NCBI GenBank assembly: GCA_016222805.1
Contig: JACRQG010000008.1
Location: 310,001-374,000 of the forward strand
Length of the DNA stretch: 64,000 nucleotides
Direction of reading: 5' to 3'
Origin: Verrucomicrobiota bacterium
GTDB taxonomy: Bacteria > Verrucomicrobiota > Verrucomicrobiia > Opitutales > Opitutaceae
Positions 8,560 to 17,725 of this stretch are shown one piece after another. A model generated the notes under the pieces. It worked only from the letters and a program-made list of their open reading frames with translations. It had not been told where the DNA came from and did no database searches. Each line of letters begins with the position of its first letter. Position 1 is the stretch's first letter. Position numbers and translations under genes: made by a program.

Positions 8560-9768
8560 GTTTCCGCCACCACCCCGGAACACCACCCGGCCGCTGAGGA
8601 TCAGCCAGGCGAGCGGGTAAACGACGGCCGAGGCGAGGAAGATCGGCGTAAACGAGTAGTGATCCACCACGGGCCCGATGATGAGATTGGAGAGCATCCC
8701 GGCGATACCGCCGCACGTGCCGGTCAGGCCCACCGTGGTGGCCACGTCCCGCGATTCCACCGTGTCGCCGATCAGCGCCATGAAGTTGGTGATCCAGATG
8801 CCGTGCGCGAACATCAAGACCGCCATCAGCCCAATCGCGACCGCCGGAGTACCGGCCAGCGCCGCGAGAAAGGAGGCCGGCGTCAGGAGCGCCGCGAACA
8901 GCATGAGGTTCATCCGCGCCTTCCGCCGCGGCACCCCCCGCGCGATGATGCGGTCGGAGACGTGGCCGGCCCCGATGTTCGCCACCTCGAGAAACACGAA
9001 CGGAATCCAGGTCAGTGCGCCGATGGCGGCGAGGGACATGCCCCGCTCCTTCGAGAGGTACTGCGGGATCCAGAACATGTAGAAGTAAAAGACCGGATCG
9101 AAGCAGAACCGGGCGGCCAGCAGGCGCCGCACCTCCACCCGCCCGAGCAGGGACCGCCAGCTCGAGGAGCGCGGACTCTCCGCCGTCGGCGACAGTGTGG
9201 CGCGCGGCAGACCGCGAAATGCCAGGATCCACGCCAGCAACCACGCCGCCCCCAGGGCCGCCGTGGCGGCAAACGCACCCCGCCAACCGAGGTGCTCGGC
9301 CGCCCACGCCGTCAGCGGCGGCGCCAGCACGGACCCCACCGCGGCCCCGCTGCTCGCAAGACCAATGGCCAGGCCGCGACGCTTTGCGTCCATCCACTCG
9401 ACCGCCCCCTTGATCGCTCCGGGAATCGCCGGACCTTCTCCGACCCCGAGGAAGAACCGCGCGGCGCCCAGCGTAAGCGGCCCCGTGACAAACGCATGGG
9501 CCGCGCTCGCCAGCGACCAGAACCCCACCGCCAGCGTCAGTCCGCGCCGGGTGCCGAGCGCATCCATCACCCGGCCTCCCAGCGCCAGCATCAGCGTGTA
9601 ACTCAGGACGAAGGCGAACACCACGCGGGAATAGGCGGTGTTCGACATCCCGAACTCCTTCGTGATCGTCGGCGCCAGCACGCTTAGCACCTGCCGATCG
9701 AGAAAGCACAGCGCCGCCGCCAGGAAGAGCAGGAAGCAAAGAAGCCAGGCGCGGGCCGGGGAGATCAT
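8548..9768 (-). CDS. MFS transporter, ACS/hexuronate-like
   Basis: A 406-residue inner-membrane major facilitator with about 12 hydrophobic segments. The N-terminal motif FLDRQVLSVLAPTITKEFG is typical of the anion:cation symporter branch (hexuronate, glucarate and related sugar-acid carriers); the loop GGRVMDALGTRRGLTLAVG is the MFS signature A position, and RFFLGVGEGPAIPGAIK is the branch signature on helix 4. It probably imports the mono- or oligosaccharide released by the operon's enzymes. The final residues Asn-Asn-His-Glu and the stop fall in the ACCACGAAT repeat, so the natural C-terminus may have been replaced by repeat sequence. Confidence 0.9.
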   Translation of the reverse strand: MISPARAWLLCFLLFLAAALCFLDRQVLSVLAPTITKEFGMSNTAYSRVVFAFVLSYTLMLALGGRVMDALGTRRGLTLAVGFWSLASAAHAFVTGPLTLGAARFFLGVGEGPAIPGAIKGAVEWMDAKRRGLAIGLASSGAAVGSVLAPPLTAWAAEHLGWRGAFAATAALGAAWLLAWILAFRGLPRATLSPTAESPRSSSWRSLLGRVEVRRLLAARFCFDPVFYFYMFWIPQYLSKERGMSLAAIGALTWIPFVFLEVANIGAGHVSDRIIARGVPRRKARMNLMLFAALLTPASFLAALAGTPAVAIGLMAVLMFAHGIWITNFMALIGDTVESRDVATTVGLTGTCGGIAGMLSNLIIGPVVDHYSFTPIFLASAVVYPLAWLILSGRVVFRGGGGNNHE

Positions 9769-9780
9769 GAACGGTTGCTC

Positions 9781-9859
9781 CTGGAGGCGGGGCGACCTCG
9801 CCCTGCGGGATGGGAGGCTCCGCCACGGGCGGCGCGGGGCGAGGTCGTCCCGCCTCCAG
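9781..9859. repeat. Inverted pair of operon palindromic repeats, MFS/TonB gap
   Basis: 9781-9808 (CTGGAGGCGGGGCGACCTCG and following CCCTGCGG) and 9831-9859 form a long inverted pair: the arms match over about 27 bases with two mismatches, around a ~22-base centre that is itself partly palindromic (GGAGGCTCC). It fills most of the 126-base gap between the TonB receptor stop and the transporter start. Confidence 0.85.
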
Positions 9860-9894
9860 GATCGACGCTGACGGAACCAGACATGGTGCCGAAC

Positions 9895-12800
9895 TCAGAA
9901 ACCAAGCGACACGGAGAGGCGGAAATTGCGGGGTTCCCGCGGGACGACGCGCCAATAACCATCGCCGACGCGGTTGAGCCGGATGACCTGGATCCGATCG
10001 CTGTCGAAGAGATTGGAGACATTGAGCTGCGCGCGCAGCGTCGTGCCGCGGCCGAGCAACCCCGCCTTGAGACGCGTGGAGTAGCCGATCAGCGCATCGA
10101 CATTGAAGATTTCGGGTCCGTAGAGGATCTTGCCGAGGACGTCCTTGCCGAGGGCGTCGAAGCCCACGATGTCGCGCTGGAGCACGTTGTTGTCCTGCCA
10201 CCGCACGCCGCCGCCGACAAACAGGCCCCGGAGACGTCCACTCTCGGGGAAGGAGTAGCGGATGAAGGTATTGGCCTTGTGGGGGCGGTTGTTGTACCCG
10301 ATTTCGTTCAACGCGAAGAGATTTTGCACCCCGGTCTCGATCTGCGCGATTTCGGTGCTGATCGGCAGGTTGGCGGTCGTCAGCAACGTCGAGGGGAAGC
10401 GCCCGTAGTAGGCCTTTTGCTCGGCAAACCACGGGTACCAGTCCTGGCCAAGGTTGCTGCGCTTCAGCTTCGTGTAGGAATAGGAGGCGGTGATCGTCCA
10501 GTTCTTCGTCGGATTGGCCTTCACCTCGACCTCGTACCCGCTGGTGGTCAGGTCGGACATGAAGTCCCCGAGGTAGGCGGTGAGGAAGCGGCTGTCGGCC
10601 TCCGCCTGGCTGATGAGCCCGTTGTCCCGATACGCGGTAACGATGCGCCGGTGCGCGAGGATGAAGGTGTTGTCGCGGACGGTCGGGTCGTTGCGCGACT
10701 CGGTGTGAAAGGCGCTGGCCCGGGTGAAAAGCCGGCCGTCGAGGAAGTTCAGGATCAGGCCGTAATCGCGGCCGGTGCCCTCCGGCGGGATCGGGAGCGA
10801 GGCGTCCGGCAACATCCGCCGGTTGGTCTGAGGCGCGCCGTTGTTGTTCGATTCGTTGTAGAAGACGCTGACGCCCTTGGTCACCCCGAGGACGGCACCG
10901 GCGGTGTAGGTGTAGAAGGTGTAGGAGCGGATGTTGGCGGGGTCCTCGCCGAGGAGTTCGTATTCGTAGGCGATCTTCTCGCCGGAGGCCACGCGCGGGT
11001 CGTTCGGGGCGATGCGCCCGTTGCTGAACGGCGTGAGATCGACCGCGTCGCGCCGGAGCCCGCCGGTGACAATGAGGCGGCCGCGCCAGAAGCGGCTCTG
11101 CGTGGCCAGCATGGTGCTGTCGATTTCGCGGATGGCGCCGTTGGCGTTCGAATTGGTGATGAACCGGCCGACGTAGTTGACGCCTCCATACGTAATCGGC
11201 CGGGTGTCAAACCGGCTGCCGGCGTAGTGGGTGTCGGGGGCGTAGGGATCGACGTAGCGCCGGCGGAAAAGGGTGTTCTGACCGTTTTCCGGCGCGGTGG
11301 TGTTCATGATCGGCACGCGGGTCGTGCTGTTGACCAGGATCTCCGCCCCCTGGGTGGTACGGTTGGTCGACTCGCTGCGCTCCGCCATGCCGGCCAGCCG
11401 GTGGTCGCCCCAGCGGCCGAGATCGAACCGCCACGACGCCGTGCCGCGGTAGACCTTGTTCCACATCGCCTCGATGTTGTGATACCAGGCCTGCTCGACG
11501 TAGGTCTGGCCGGCCCGGGGGTTGGGCACGCGCGTGGCGGTGCCGTCGGGGTTGGGCTGGTAGAGGTTGGGATCGCCGTACAGCGCGAGGTCCCCGGACA
11601 TCTGGTAGGAGAAACCGTAGCCGTACTCGCGGTTGTAGGCGAACTCGACGAAGCCGTCGCGGCCGAGCTGCTGCTCGATCTTGAAGAAGCGGCGATTGAT
11701 GTCGTTGGTCCGGACAGCCTCGGGTCCGTAGTAGTTGATGTCGTACGGCGAGGACGGCAGCCCGTTGGCCTGGGGCGTGGTCGGGAGCAGGGTCTGATAG
11801 GTGGCGCCTTCCTGCCGCTGCGTGGGAATGCCGCTCGCCATGCCCGATTCATAACGTCCCGCGGAGCGGTAGAGCACGGTGTTGGCGCTGCCGGCGCGGA
11901 TGAACATGGGCCGGCCGTCGTTCGACACCCAGGAGTTGCGGATGCCGATGCCGCGCGTGCCACTCGGGTTGTTGACCGTACCGGTGCCGGTGCCGAGCGC
12001 CGTGTTGTCGATGGTCTGGCGGCCGCGCTCCCACCAGAAGGAGAGCAGGTCGACGCGGTTGTAGGGTCGCTCCGAGGGATTCGCGATGTCGCCCTTTTCG
12101 TAGAACGCGGTCACTGTCGTGCCCTTGAACGGCTTGAAACCCGCGACCGCCGACCAGCGCTCCGTTTCGCGGCTGGCATACTTGCGCCAGGTGTCGCGCT
12201 CGTCGTGCACGCCCATCACGCGCAGGGCCAGCTTGTCCTTGAGCGCGACCACATTGACGTCCGCCTCGGCGCGGTAGGCGGCCCACGAGCCGGCGATGAG
12301 GTTGAAGTTGAGCGAAGTGCGCCGGAAGTCCGCGGTGCGCGTCTGGGCGTTCACGATACCGCCGGCGGAGCCGAAGCCGAAGAGCACGGAGTTTGGCCCG
12401 GAGGAGACGTCGAAGCGGCCGGTGTTGTACGTGTCCATCGGCAGCGTCGTGTCGAGGAAGTCGATGGTGCGGGAGGCGGAGAGGCCGCGGTTGTTCACGC
12501 GCACGCTGTTGAGGAGGCCGCCGTCCATGTAGAAAAAGCTCGGCGCGGTGGAGACGGCGTTGAAGTCGGCGTTGGCGTTGACGGCGTACTCCAGCACGTC
12601 CGCGAGATCCGTCGCGCCCAGATCCTTGAGGAACTCGGCGGTGAAGACCGACACCGAGGCAGGCGTCTCCGAGAGCTTCGTGTTCATGCGGCTGCCGGCG
12701 AGGGTATTGCCCGCCTGATAGCCGCGATCGGTGTCGGATGTGACCGTGAACGGGCTGAGGATGACCGTGTCGGACTTCGCCGGCTCGGCGACCGTCGGGA

Positions 12801-12918
12801 CGCTTTGCGCAGCCAGGGGGAGGAAGGGAGCGGCAACCAACAGCAGGGCGCCGGCACCACGGAAATGGCGGGCGACCGCAGCGAGGACGGGCGAGAGGAC
12901 ACGCGTCGGGGTGGTCAT
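9895..12918 (-). CDS. TonB-dependent outer-membrane receptor
   Basis: A 1,007-residue outer-membrane porin-like receptor. A signal peptide (about 1-38, ending PLAAQS) is followed by the TonB-box-like DTVILSPFTVTSD (about 50-62) and the plug start GYQAGNTLAGSRMNTKLSETPASVSVFTAEFLKDLGA in the style of Opitutaceae receptors. The barrel ends in the expected aromatic residue (RLSVSLGF). No SusD-like lipoprotein is adjacent. It is first in the operon and divergent from an IclR regulator, so it is the likely entry point for oligosaccharides or a metal-glycan complex, energised by TonB-ExbBD encoded elsewhere. Substrate assignment rests only on the operon. Confidence 0.92.
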   Translation of the reverse strand: MTTPTRVLSPVLAAVARHFRGAGALLLVAAPFLPLAAQSVPTVAEPAKSDTVILSPFTVTSDTDRGYQAGNTLAGSRMNTKLSETPASVSVFTAEFLKDLGATDLADVLEYAVNANADFNAVSTAPSFFYMDGGLLNSVRVNNRGLSASRTIDFLDTTLPMDTYNTGRFDVSSGPNSVLFGFGSAGGIVNAQTRTADFRRTSLNFNLIAGSWAAYRAEADVNVVALKDKLALRVMGVHDERDTWRKYASRETERWSAVAGFKPFKGTTVTAFYEKGDIANPSERPYNRVDLLSFWWERGRQTIDNTALGTGTGTVNNPSGTRGIGIRNSWVSNDGRPMFIRAGSANTVLYRSAGRYESGMASGIPTQRQEGATYQTLLPTTPQANGLPSSPYDINYYGPEAVRTNDINRRFFKIEQQLGRDGFVEFAYNREYGYGFSYQMSGDLALYGDPNLYQPNPDGTATRVPNPRAGQTYVEQAWYHNIEAMWNKVYRGTASWRFDLGRWGDHRLAGMAERSESTNRTTQGAEILVNSTTRVPIMNTTAPENGQNTLFRRRYVDPYAPDTHYAGSRFDTRPITYGGVNYVGRFITNSNANGAIREIDSTMLATQSRFWRGRLIVTGGLRRDAVDLTPFSNGRIAPNDPRVASGEKIAYEYELLGEDPANIRSYTFYTYTAGAVLGVTKGVSVFYNESNNNGAPQTNRRMLPDASLPIPPEGTGRDYGLILNFLDGRLFTRASAFHTESRNDPTVRDNTFILAHRRIVTAYRDNGLISQAEADSRFLTAYLGDFMSDLTTSGYEVEVKANPTKNWTITASYSYTKLKRSNLGQDWYPWFAEQKAYYGRFPSTLLTTANLPISTEIAQIETGVQNLFALNEIGYNNRPHKANTFIRYSFPESGRLRGLFVGGGVRWQDNNVLQRDIVGFDALGKDVLGKILYGPEIFNVDALIGYSTRLKAGLLGRGTTLRAQLNVSNLFDSDRIQVIRLNRVGDGYWRVVPREPRNFRLSVSLGF

Positions 12919-13013
12919 GGGCGTTCGGGGAAGGGAGGGGAACTTCGGCCCCGTGTGCTTCGGGGCTGCGTGAATGAGTCCGCGGAGGTCGCCCGGCTCA
13001 ACCCGATAATTAA

Positions 13014-13044
13014 GCTAATCCGAATAACGTTCTGCTAATCCGAA
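13014..13044. promoter_or_regulatory. Paired GCTAATCCGAA direct repeats, candidate operator
   Basis: The 11-mer GCTAATCCGAA occurs at 13014-13024 and again at 13034-13044, exactly 20 bases apart (about two helical turns), in an AT-rich patch of the 175-base divergent gap between the TonB receptor and the IclR gene. The position suits a regulator binding two copies on one DNA face. That IclR is the binder is inference; no clear -35/-10 pair could be assigned. Confidence 0.45.
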
Positions 13045-13093
13045 CATTTCTCTTGATAAACTCCCTCCTCTGGTGGTTCGGTGCGAGGAGACC

Positions 13094-13912
13094 ATGATCC
13101 AGCCGGCTCCCGTGCCCTCCCGTTCCTCCCGCGCCACCGTCCAGTCGGTCGAAAAGGCGCTGCGCCTGCTGCAGGTGCTCGATCGCCACGGGAGCTGGAT
13201 CGGGGTGCGCGAGCTCGCGCGACAACTTCAGCTCTCCCCGCCGGCCACGCACACGCTGCTGAAGACGCTGCAGGCCGCGAGCTTCGTCGAAGCCAACCCC
13301 GCTTCGCGGCAGTACCGCCTGGGCCTGGCGGCGGTGCGCCTCGGGGCCGGCGCCGACCCCCAGCAGCAGATGCGCCGTTTCGCCCGCCCGTACATCGAGA
13401 CCCTCGCGGAACGCTCCGACGAGACCATCGTGGTGCTCGCGTGGCAGCACGAACAGGCGGTGGTGGTCGACTGGATCCAGGCCGGGCACACGCTCGCCGT
13501 CACCCACCACCACGGGGTCGTGGAGCACCCGATTGTCTTCGCCTCGGGCCGGGTGCTCCTGGCCTACCAGGACCGCGACACCCAGGTGCGACACCTCCGG
13601 ACCGAGGACTACGCAAAACTCGCCCCCAACGCCCCGCGCGACGCCACGGAAGCGCTGGCACTGCTGGACCAGGTCGCGCGCGACGGCATCGCCGTGACGG
13701 ACAACGTGGGCAACAGCGGCGTCGTCGCCGTCGGCGCGCCGGTCCTCGACGCCATCGGCCGCCTCGTCTTCGCCGTCGGCTGCAGCGCCCCGCTCACGCG
13801 GATCGACCCGGCCCGCCTCGCGCACCTGCGGGAACGCGTGCTCGAGATCGCGGCGGAGATGACGCAGAAGCTGCGTGCGCCTGGCCCGGTCGCCACCGGC
13901 CGCACGCCCTGA
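13094..13912 (+). CDS. IclR-family transcriptional regulator
   Basis: A 272-residue regulator with an N-terminal winged helix-turn-helix (about residues 14-75: TVQSVEKALRLLQVLDRHGSW, then ELARQLQLSPPATHTLLKTLQAASFV) and the IclR effector-binding domain (HHGVVEHPIVFASGRVLLA, NVGNSGVVAVGAPVLD). The ATG at 13094 is preceded by GAGGAG; a GTG at 13073 would add seven residues without a visible ribosome binding site. It diverges from the carbohydrate operon and likely controls it and itself, in response to a sugar or sugar-acid intermediate. Confidence 0.9.
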   Translation: MIQPAPVPSRSSRATVQSVEKALRLLQVLDRHGSWIGVRELARQLQLSPPATHTLLKTLQAASFVEANPASRQYRLGLAAVRLGAGADPQQQMRRFARPYIETLAERSDETIVVLAWQHEQAVVVDWIQAGHTLAVTHHHGVVEHPIVFASGRVLLAYQDRDTQVRHLRTEDYAKLAPNAPRDATEALALLDQVARDGIAVTDNVGNSGVVAVGAPVLDAIGRLVFAVGCSAPLTRIDPARLAHLRERVLEIAAEMTQKLRAPGPVATGRTP

Positions 13913-13931
13913 CTCCGGAGCGGGCGCCGCG

Positions 13932-15179
13932 CTACACCGTCCGGATTGCGCGGGCCTTCGCGTCGTAAGTCGTGCGCCGCCCGGTGCGCCAGGATTCCAC
14001 CGCCATCAGGCAGGTGACGGAGTGCAGGTAGCCGGCCTCGATCGGGGCGCGCGTCGGCTTGCCAGAGCGCAGGCACCGCAGCCAGTCGAGGAAGTGATCG
14101 GGGGTCTCGATCGGCTTCACCTCGTTCACCCCGCGGATCGCGCCGTCGCGCTTCAGCCCGCCCTCGGCCGTGTAGGTCGGGGCGCTCCAGTTGTCGAGGA
14201 TGAGCTGTCCCTTCTCGCAGAAGTAGCGATGTCGGTTGCCACCCGAATTCCCGAAGTTCGTCGAATACGCGACCATCAGGTCCTCGGCGTAGACCCAGAG
14301 GGCCTCGACGTGGTCCGGGCTGGTGAAGTTTCTCTCGTCCTTCCAGGTGAACACGCCCCCCTGGCACATGCAGCTCTGCGGAAAACCCAGGCCCGTGATG
14401 TAGCTGTAGAGGTCGGTGAAATGGCAGCCGAGGTTGGCCACCGGGCCATCGGTGTAGTCGAGGTAGCCGTACCAGCCGGAATAGACGAGCGGATCGACCG
14501 GCCGCCGGGGGGCATCCATAAGGAATTCGTTCCAGTCGAGATCCGCGGCCCACAAGTCGGTCTTGTCGCGCCCGTACCAATACGGCTTCGCGCCGTTCCG
14601 GCACTGCTCGATGCGCGAGGGCTTGCCGAGCTTGCCGGAGAGCCAGAGTTCGCGGCAGGCCGTGCTCGTGGGCAGGCTGCGGATCTGCGTGCCGACCTGC
14701 ACGACGATGCCCGCCGCCTTCACGGCATCCACACAGCGGATCAGCTCCGCCATGTTGCGGGCGAGCGGCTTCTCGACGTAGGCGTGCTTGCCGGCCCGGG
14801 CCGCGGCCTCGAGATGCGTCGAATGGTGGTGGTCGAGCGACGCGATCAGCACGGCGTCGACGTCCTTCATCTCCAGGATTTCCCGGTAGCTCACGCACTG
14901 CCGGACCTTGGCGCCGTACCACTCCTGGCATTGCGCCGCGGCCTTCTCGCGCGCGAGCCGCCACGGATCGCTCACCGCGACGTACTCGACGTTCTCCGCC
15001 CGGTCGTGCGGGTGTACGCCCTTCATGTGGGCGCCGATGCCGCGGCTGCCGCAGCCAATCTGGGCCAGCCGGATTCGGGAGTTGGCCCCGACCACGCGCG
15101 CATAGCTGCGGGCGGACAGGGCGGTGGCGGCCGCGGTGGCCGTCTTGAGGAAGTTCCTGCGACTGGTGGCGGTTTTCAT
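13932..15179 (-). CDS. Tat-exported Gfo/Idh/MocA oxidoreductase
   Basis: A 415-residue NAD(P)-dependent oxidoreductase. The start at 15179 gives a twin-arginine leader (TSRRNFLKTATAAATALS); a longer upstream reading would bury it. The Rossmann start IRLAQIGCGSRGIGAHM and the family motif YVEKPLARN (catalytic Lys in EKP) are clear, followed by the alpha/beta C-terminal domain with DWNEFLMDAP. Exported members are thought to act on sugars in the periplasm, some with tightly held cofactor. It converges with the IclR gene (19-base gap). No paired sugar-isomerase gene is next to it. Confidence 0.88.
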   Translation of the reverse strand: MKTATSRRNFLKTATAAATALSARSYARVVGANSRIRLAQIGCGSRGIGAHMKGVHPHDRAENVEYVAVSDPWRLAREKAAAQCQEWYGAKVRQCVSYREILEMKDVDAVLIASLDHHHSTHLEAAARAGKHAYVEKPLARNMAELIRCVDAVKAAGIVVQVGTQIRSLPTSTACRELWLSGKLGKPSRIEQCRNGAKPYWYGRDKTDLWAADLDWNEFLMDAPRRPVDPLVYSGWYGYLDYTDGPVANLGCHFTDLYSYITGLGFPQSCMCQGGVFTWKDERNFTSPDHVEALWVYAEDLMVAYSTNFGNSGGNRHRYFCEKGQLILDNWSAPTYTAEGGLKRDGAIRGVNEVKPIETPDHFLDWLRCLRSGKPTRAPIEAGYLHSVTCLMAVESWRTGRRTTYDAKARAIRTV

Positions 15180-15349
15180 CGGGGAAAGGCCGGGAGCGGC
15201 GGCAAAGCGGGCGCGCGAAAGCGGACGCTCGTTCCTAGCTTCGCGAACGCCAGGCCGCGACACTATTCTCACGCCGCGCCGCGCGACGGCCGCCGTCTTG
15301 ACAGCCCGGGTGCTTCCTCCGCACGTTTCCGCCCCCTGACCCACTGCCC

Positions 15350-16192
15350 ATGCCCTACCTGCCTTCCTATCTTCGCTCCCGGTGGCTTGCGGGACTGGCG
15401 GGGTTCGGGTGGCTGGCGACGACCGCGGCCGCACAGGTGATCGCCCTCAACGGGGTTATCGGCCCGGCCGGCACCAACGCGGCGACGGTCGCCGGGCCTG
15501 GCAACGCCGTGAACTTCACCGGCGTCGCCGCCAGTGCCGCGCCGACGCTGCTCACCGCGGTGGGCAGCACCGGCTCATCCTCCTTCAATTTCGGCACCGG
15601 CTTCGGCGCGAGCCGCTCCGTGGCCAGCTCGGCCGGCGCCGGCAACGTGTACGCTGATCGCAAATACGACAGCTCCACCCCGGCCCCGCTCATCCTCGAT
15701 CGCAACAACAACGGCAGCTTCGCCGACGAGACCGACGATGCGCCAGCGGACCCGAACACCTTTCATCTCGGGTTCGGCCTCCATGCCGACACGTTCATCA
15801 CGTTCGATCTGGCGGCCATCCGGCAGGCCAACGGACTTCCCGCCAACCAGGCCTTCGTCCTGACCGGCAGCGCCGGCGTGGCGGATCGCCTCGATTCCGG
15901 ACAGACCAGCGCGGCCCTGATCGTGGACAGCACCGGCGCCCTCGTCTTCGACTGGCGCAACGCCGGGCCGTATCACCAGTACGACACGTTTACGCTCACG
16001 CTATCCGGGACCAGCCGCTTCCTGACGTTCGCCGCCCTGGCCGGCCTCGACAATAGCAACTGGGGCGATCACGTCGGCTTCAGCAACCTGCAGTTGTCCG
16101 CCGTGCCCGAGCCTTCCGCGGCCCACCTGATCCTGCTCGGCGTCGCCGCCGGGGCCCTCGGCGGGATTCGCCGCTGGCGCCGCCGCCGCTGA
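15350..16192 (+). CDS. PEP-CTERM sorting-domain protein
   Basis: A 280-residue exported protein. It has an N-terminal signal (about 1-28, ending TTAAAQ), a beta-rich body with no recognised enzymatic motif, and a classic PEP-CTERM tail: VPEP, a ~18-residue hydrophobic helix (LILLGVAAGALGGI) and a basic end RRWRRRR. Such tails are read by exosortase (EpsH/XrtA type), which is not in this window. It is probably cell-surface or exopolysaccharide associated. The next gene follows in 18 bases and may be co-transcribed. The 170-base gap upstream shows no convincing promoter. Confidence 0.88.
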   Translation: MPYLPSYLRSRWLAGLAGFGWLATTAAAQVIALNGVIGPAGTNAATVAGPGNAVNFTGVAASAAPTLLTAVGSTGSSSFNFGTGFGASRSVASSAGAGNVYADRKYDSSTPAPLILDRNNNGSFADETDDAPADPNTFHLGFGLHADTFITFDLAAIRQANGLPANQAFVLTGSAGVADRLDSGQTSAALIVDSTGALVFDWRNAGPYHQYDTFTLTLSGTSRFLTFAALAGLDNSNWGDHVGFSNLQLSAVPEPSAAHLILLGVAAGALGGIRRWRRRR

Positions 16193-16210
16193 CGGGCCAT
16201 TCTCGGGGTC

Positions 16211-17704
16211 GTGACACCCCAGGATCCGCGCCTGCCCTCCCCCGATCCCACTGAACGCCGCCCCCGATGGGCCCGGCTGCCCCGCTGCCTCCTGCTTTGC
16301 CCGCTGGTGGCGGGCGCGGCCGACGACTTGATCCTTGACGAGCGTTTTCACGCCGCCCCTCCGTCCGGATGGCGGTGGGAACGCGAGGAAGCGGCCGCCT
16401 GGCGATCCGGACCGCAGGGCCTCGAACTCCGAGTCCTGCCCGGCAACCTCTGGGGGCGCGCCAACAACGCCCGCAACGTCTGGCTGCATCCCGTGCCGGA
16501 CCCGGCGATCCAGCCACTCGAAATCACGACCCACGTGCACCACCGGCCCACGGGCCAGTGGGAGCAAGTGAACCTCGCCTGGTACTACGACGCCAGCAGC
16601 ATGGTAAAGCTCGGCCAGGAACTCGTGAGCGGAAAGCTCAGCGTGGTGATGGGTCGCGAAGAAGGCGACAAGACCCGGACCATCGGTATCGTCCCGCTGG
16701 ACGCGACGAGCGTGGAGTTGCGACTCCTCGTCGCCGGGAAGCGGATCCAGGGCCAGTACCGGACCGCCCTCTGGCCCGACTGGCGGGAGGTGGGGGATTG
16801 CGAACTGCCGGGAGTCGGACCCGCCCATGTCAGCGTCCATGCCTATCAGGGACCGCCCGGGACCGAGCACTGGGCACGCATCGAACGGGTCGTCGTGCGC
16901 CGCCTGGCCGCGACCCCGGAGCCGCTGGAGTCACGCGTCCACCTGCAGCGATCCTGGAAACCAGGTCAGGCTCCGCCGCCGCCCCTGCCTGTGCCCGGCC
17001 ACGCCCCTTTCCTGCGCGTCATCAGCCAGGCGCCGCTTCCCGCAACCGCCGGCGCGAAGGCCGATTTCGAAAACTCCGCCTTCCTCTGCCGCGATGGCTC
17101 GTATGGCTGGACCTGGGATCGTCGCGCGGTGCCCGGCGAGCAGCCGACCTTTGTCGGCGCCCTCCTGGAAGCCCCCGGTCCCGCGGGTCTGCCCCTGCCG
17201 CTGGCCCTCGATCGGTTCAAGTCGCTCGAAGCGCACCTGGACGTGATCACCCGACTCGATGTCGATCGCGGACAACACCGGCTGGGGATCGAACTGGACC
17301 TTGAAAAGGTGGGAAGCGCCATTCCCGGCGCGGCTCATCGGCTGCGCATCGAATTCGACTGGCAGGGTGCGGAGGCCACCGCGGCCGAGTTCGACGACGG
17401 GTTCCGGCGTTACGCCCGACCGGCACCGGCCACTGGCGAAATCACTCCCGGCTCCGTGATCGCCTACCGCCTCTCCGGCCTGCGCGGAGTTCCGCCTCGC
17501 GCCAATTTGCGCGCCTTCCTGATCGACGCCGCCGAACGCGCCGGCTGGCGTCCGGAAGAGACGGTCGTCCGCCGCCTGCGCCTCGGCACGGAGGCGTGGA
17601 ACGGGTCCAAGGGTCGCGTACACGTCCGGCGTTTTGACCTAATCCTCGACGGTCGTCCGATCGTCAGCGTCCTTCCCCCGCCAGCCATCCGTCCGGCGCC
17701 ATAG
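16211..17704 (+). CDS. Secreted protein with concanavalin-like domain
   Basis: 497 residues from a GTG start. After a basic stretch there is a short hydrophobic segment (CLLLCPLVAGAADD, about 27-40). Residues ~40-235 resemble a concanavalin/glucanase-fold (DUF1349-like) carbohydrate-binding domain: DERFHAAPPSGW, EITTHVHHRPTGQWEQVNLAWYYD, then GPAHVSVHAYQGPPG. A second beta-rich domain follows (~270-490), with EFDWQG and RLGTEAWNG. No catalytic residues were recognised. It follows the PEP-CTERM gene on the same strand, so a shared surface role is possible. The exact family of the second domain is unknown. Confidence 0.6.
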   Translation: MTPQDPRLPSPDPTERRPRWARLPRCLLLCPLVAGAADDLILDERFHAAPPSGWRWEREEAAAWRSGPQGLELRVLPGNLWGRANNARNVWLHPVPDPAIQPLEITTHVHHRPTGQWEQVNLAWYYDASSMVKLGQELVSGKLSVVMGREEGDKTRTIGIVPLDATSVELRLLVAGKRIQGQYRTALWPDWREVGDCELPGVGPAHVSVHAYQGPPGTEHWARIERVVVRRLAATPEPLESRVHLQRSWKPGQAPPPPLPVPGHAPFLRVISQAPLPATAGAKADFENSAFLCRDGSYGWTWDRRAVPGEQPTFVGALLEAPGPAGLPLPLALDRFKSLEAHLDVITRLDVDRGQHRLGIELDLEKVGSAIPGAAHRLRIEFDWQGAEATAAEFDDGFRRYARPAPATGEITPGSVIAYRLSGLRGVPPRANLRAFLIDAAERAGWRPEETVVRRLRLGTEAWNGSKGRVHVRRFDLILDGRPIVSVLPPPAIRPAP

Positions 17705-17725
17705 CCATACCTGGTTATGCTGGTG

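Noticed and set aside
9775-13038. Very long plus-strand open frame opposite the TonB receptor gene
   Set aside because: It mirrors the receptor gene in a GC-rich context, has no start signal or family motifs, and the minus strand encodes a complete receptor with signal peptide and barrel end.
13073-13093. GTG start for the IclR gene
   Set aside because: No ribosome binding site precedes it, while ATG 13094 has GAGGAG just upstream and the usual IclR length.
15180-15349. TTGACA at 15298 as a promoter for the PEP-CTERM gene
   Set aside because: No acceptable -10 box lies 16-19 bases downstream.
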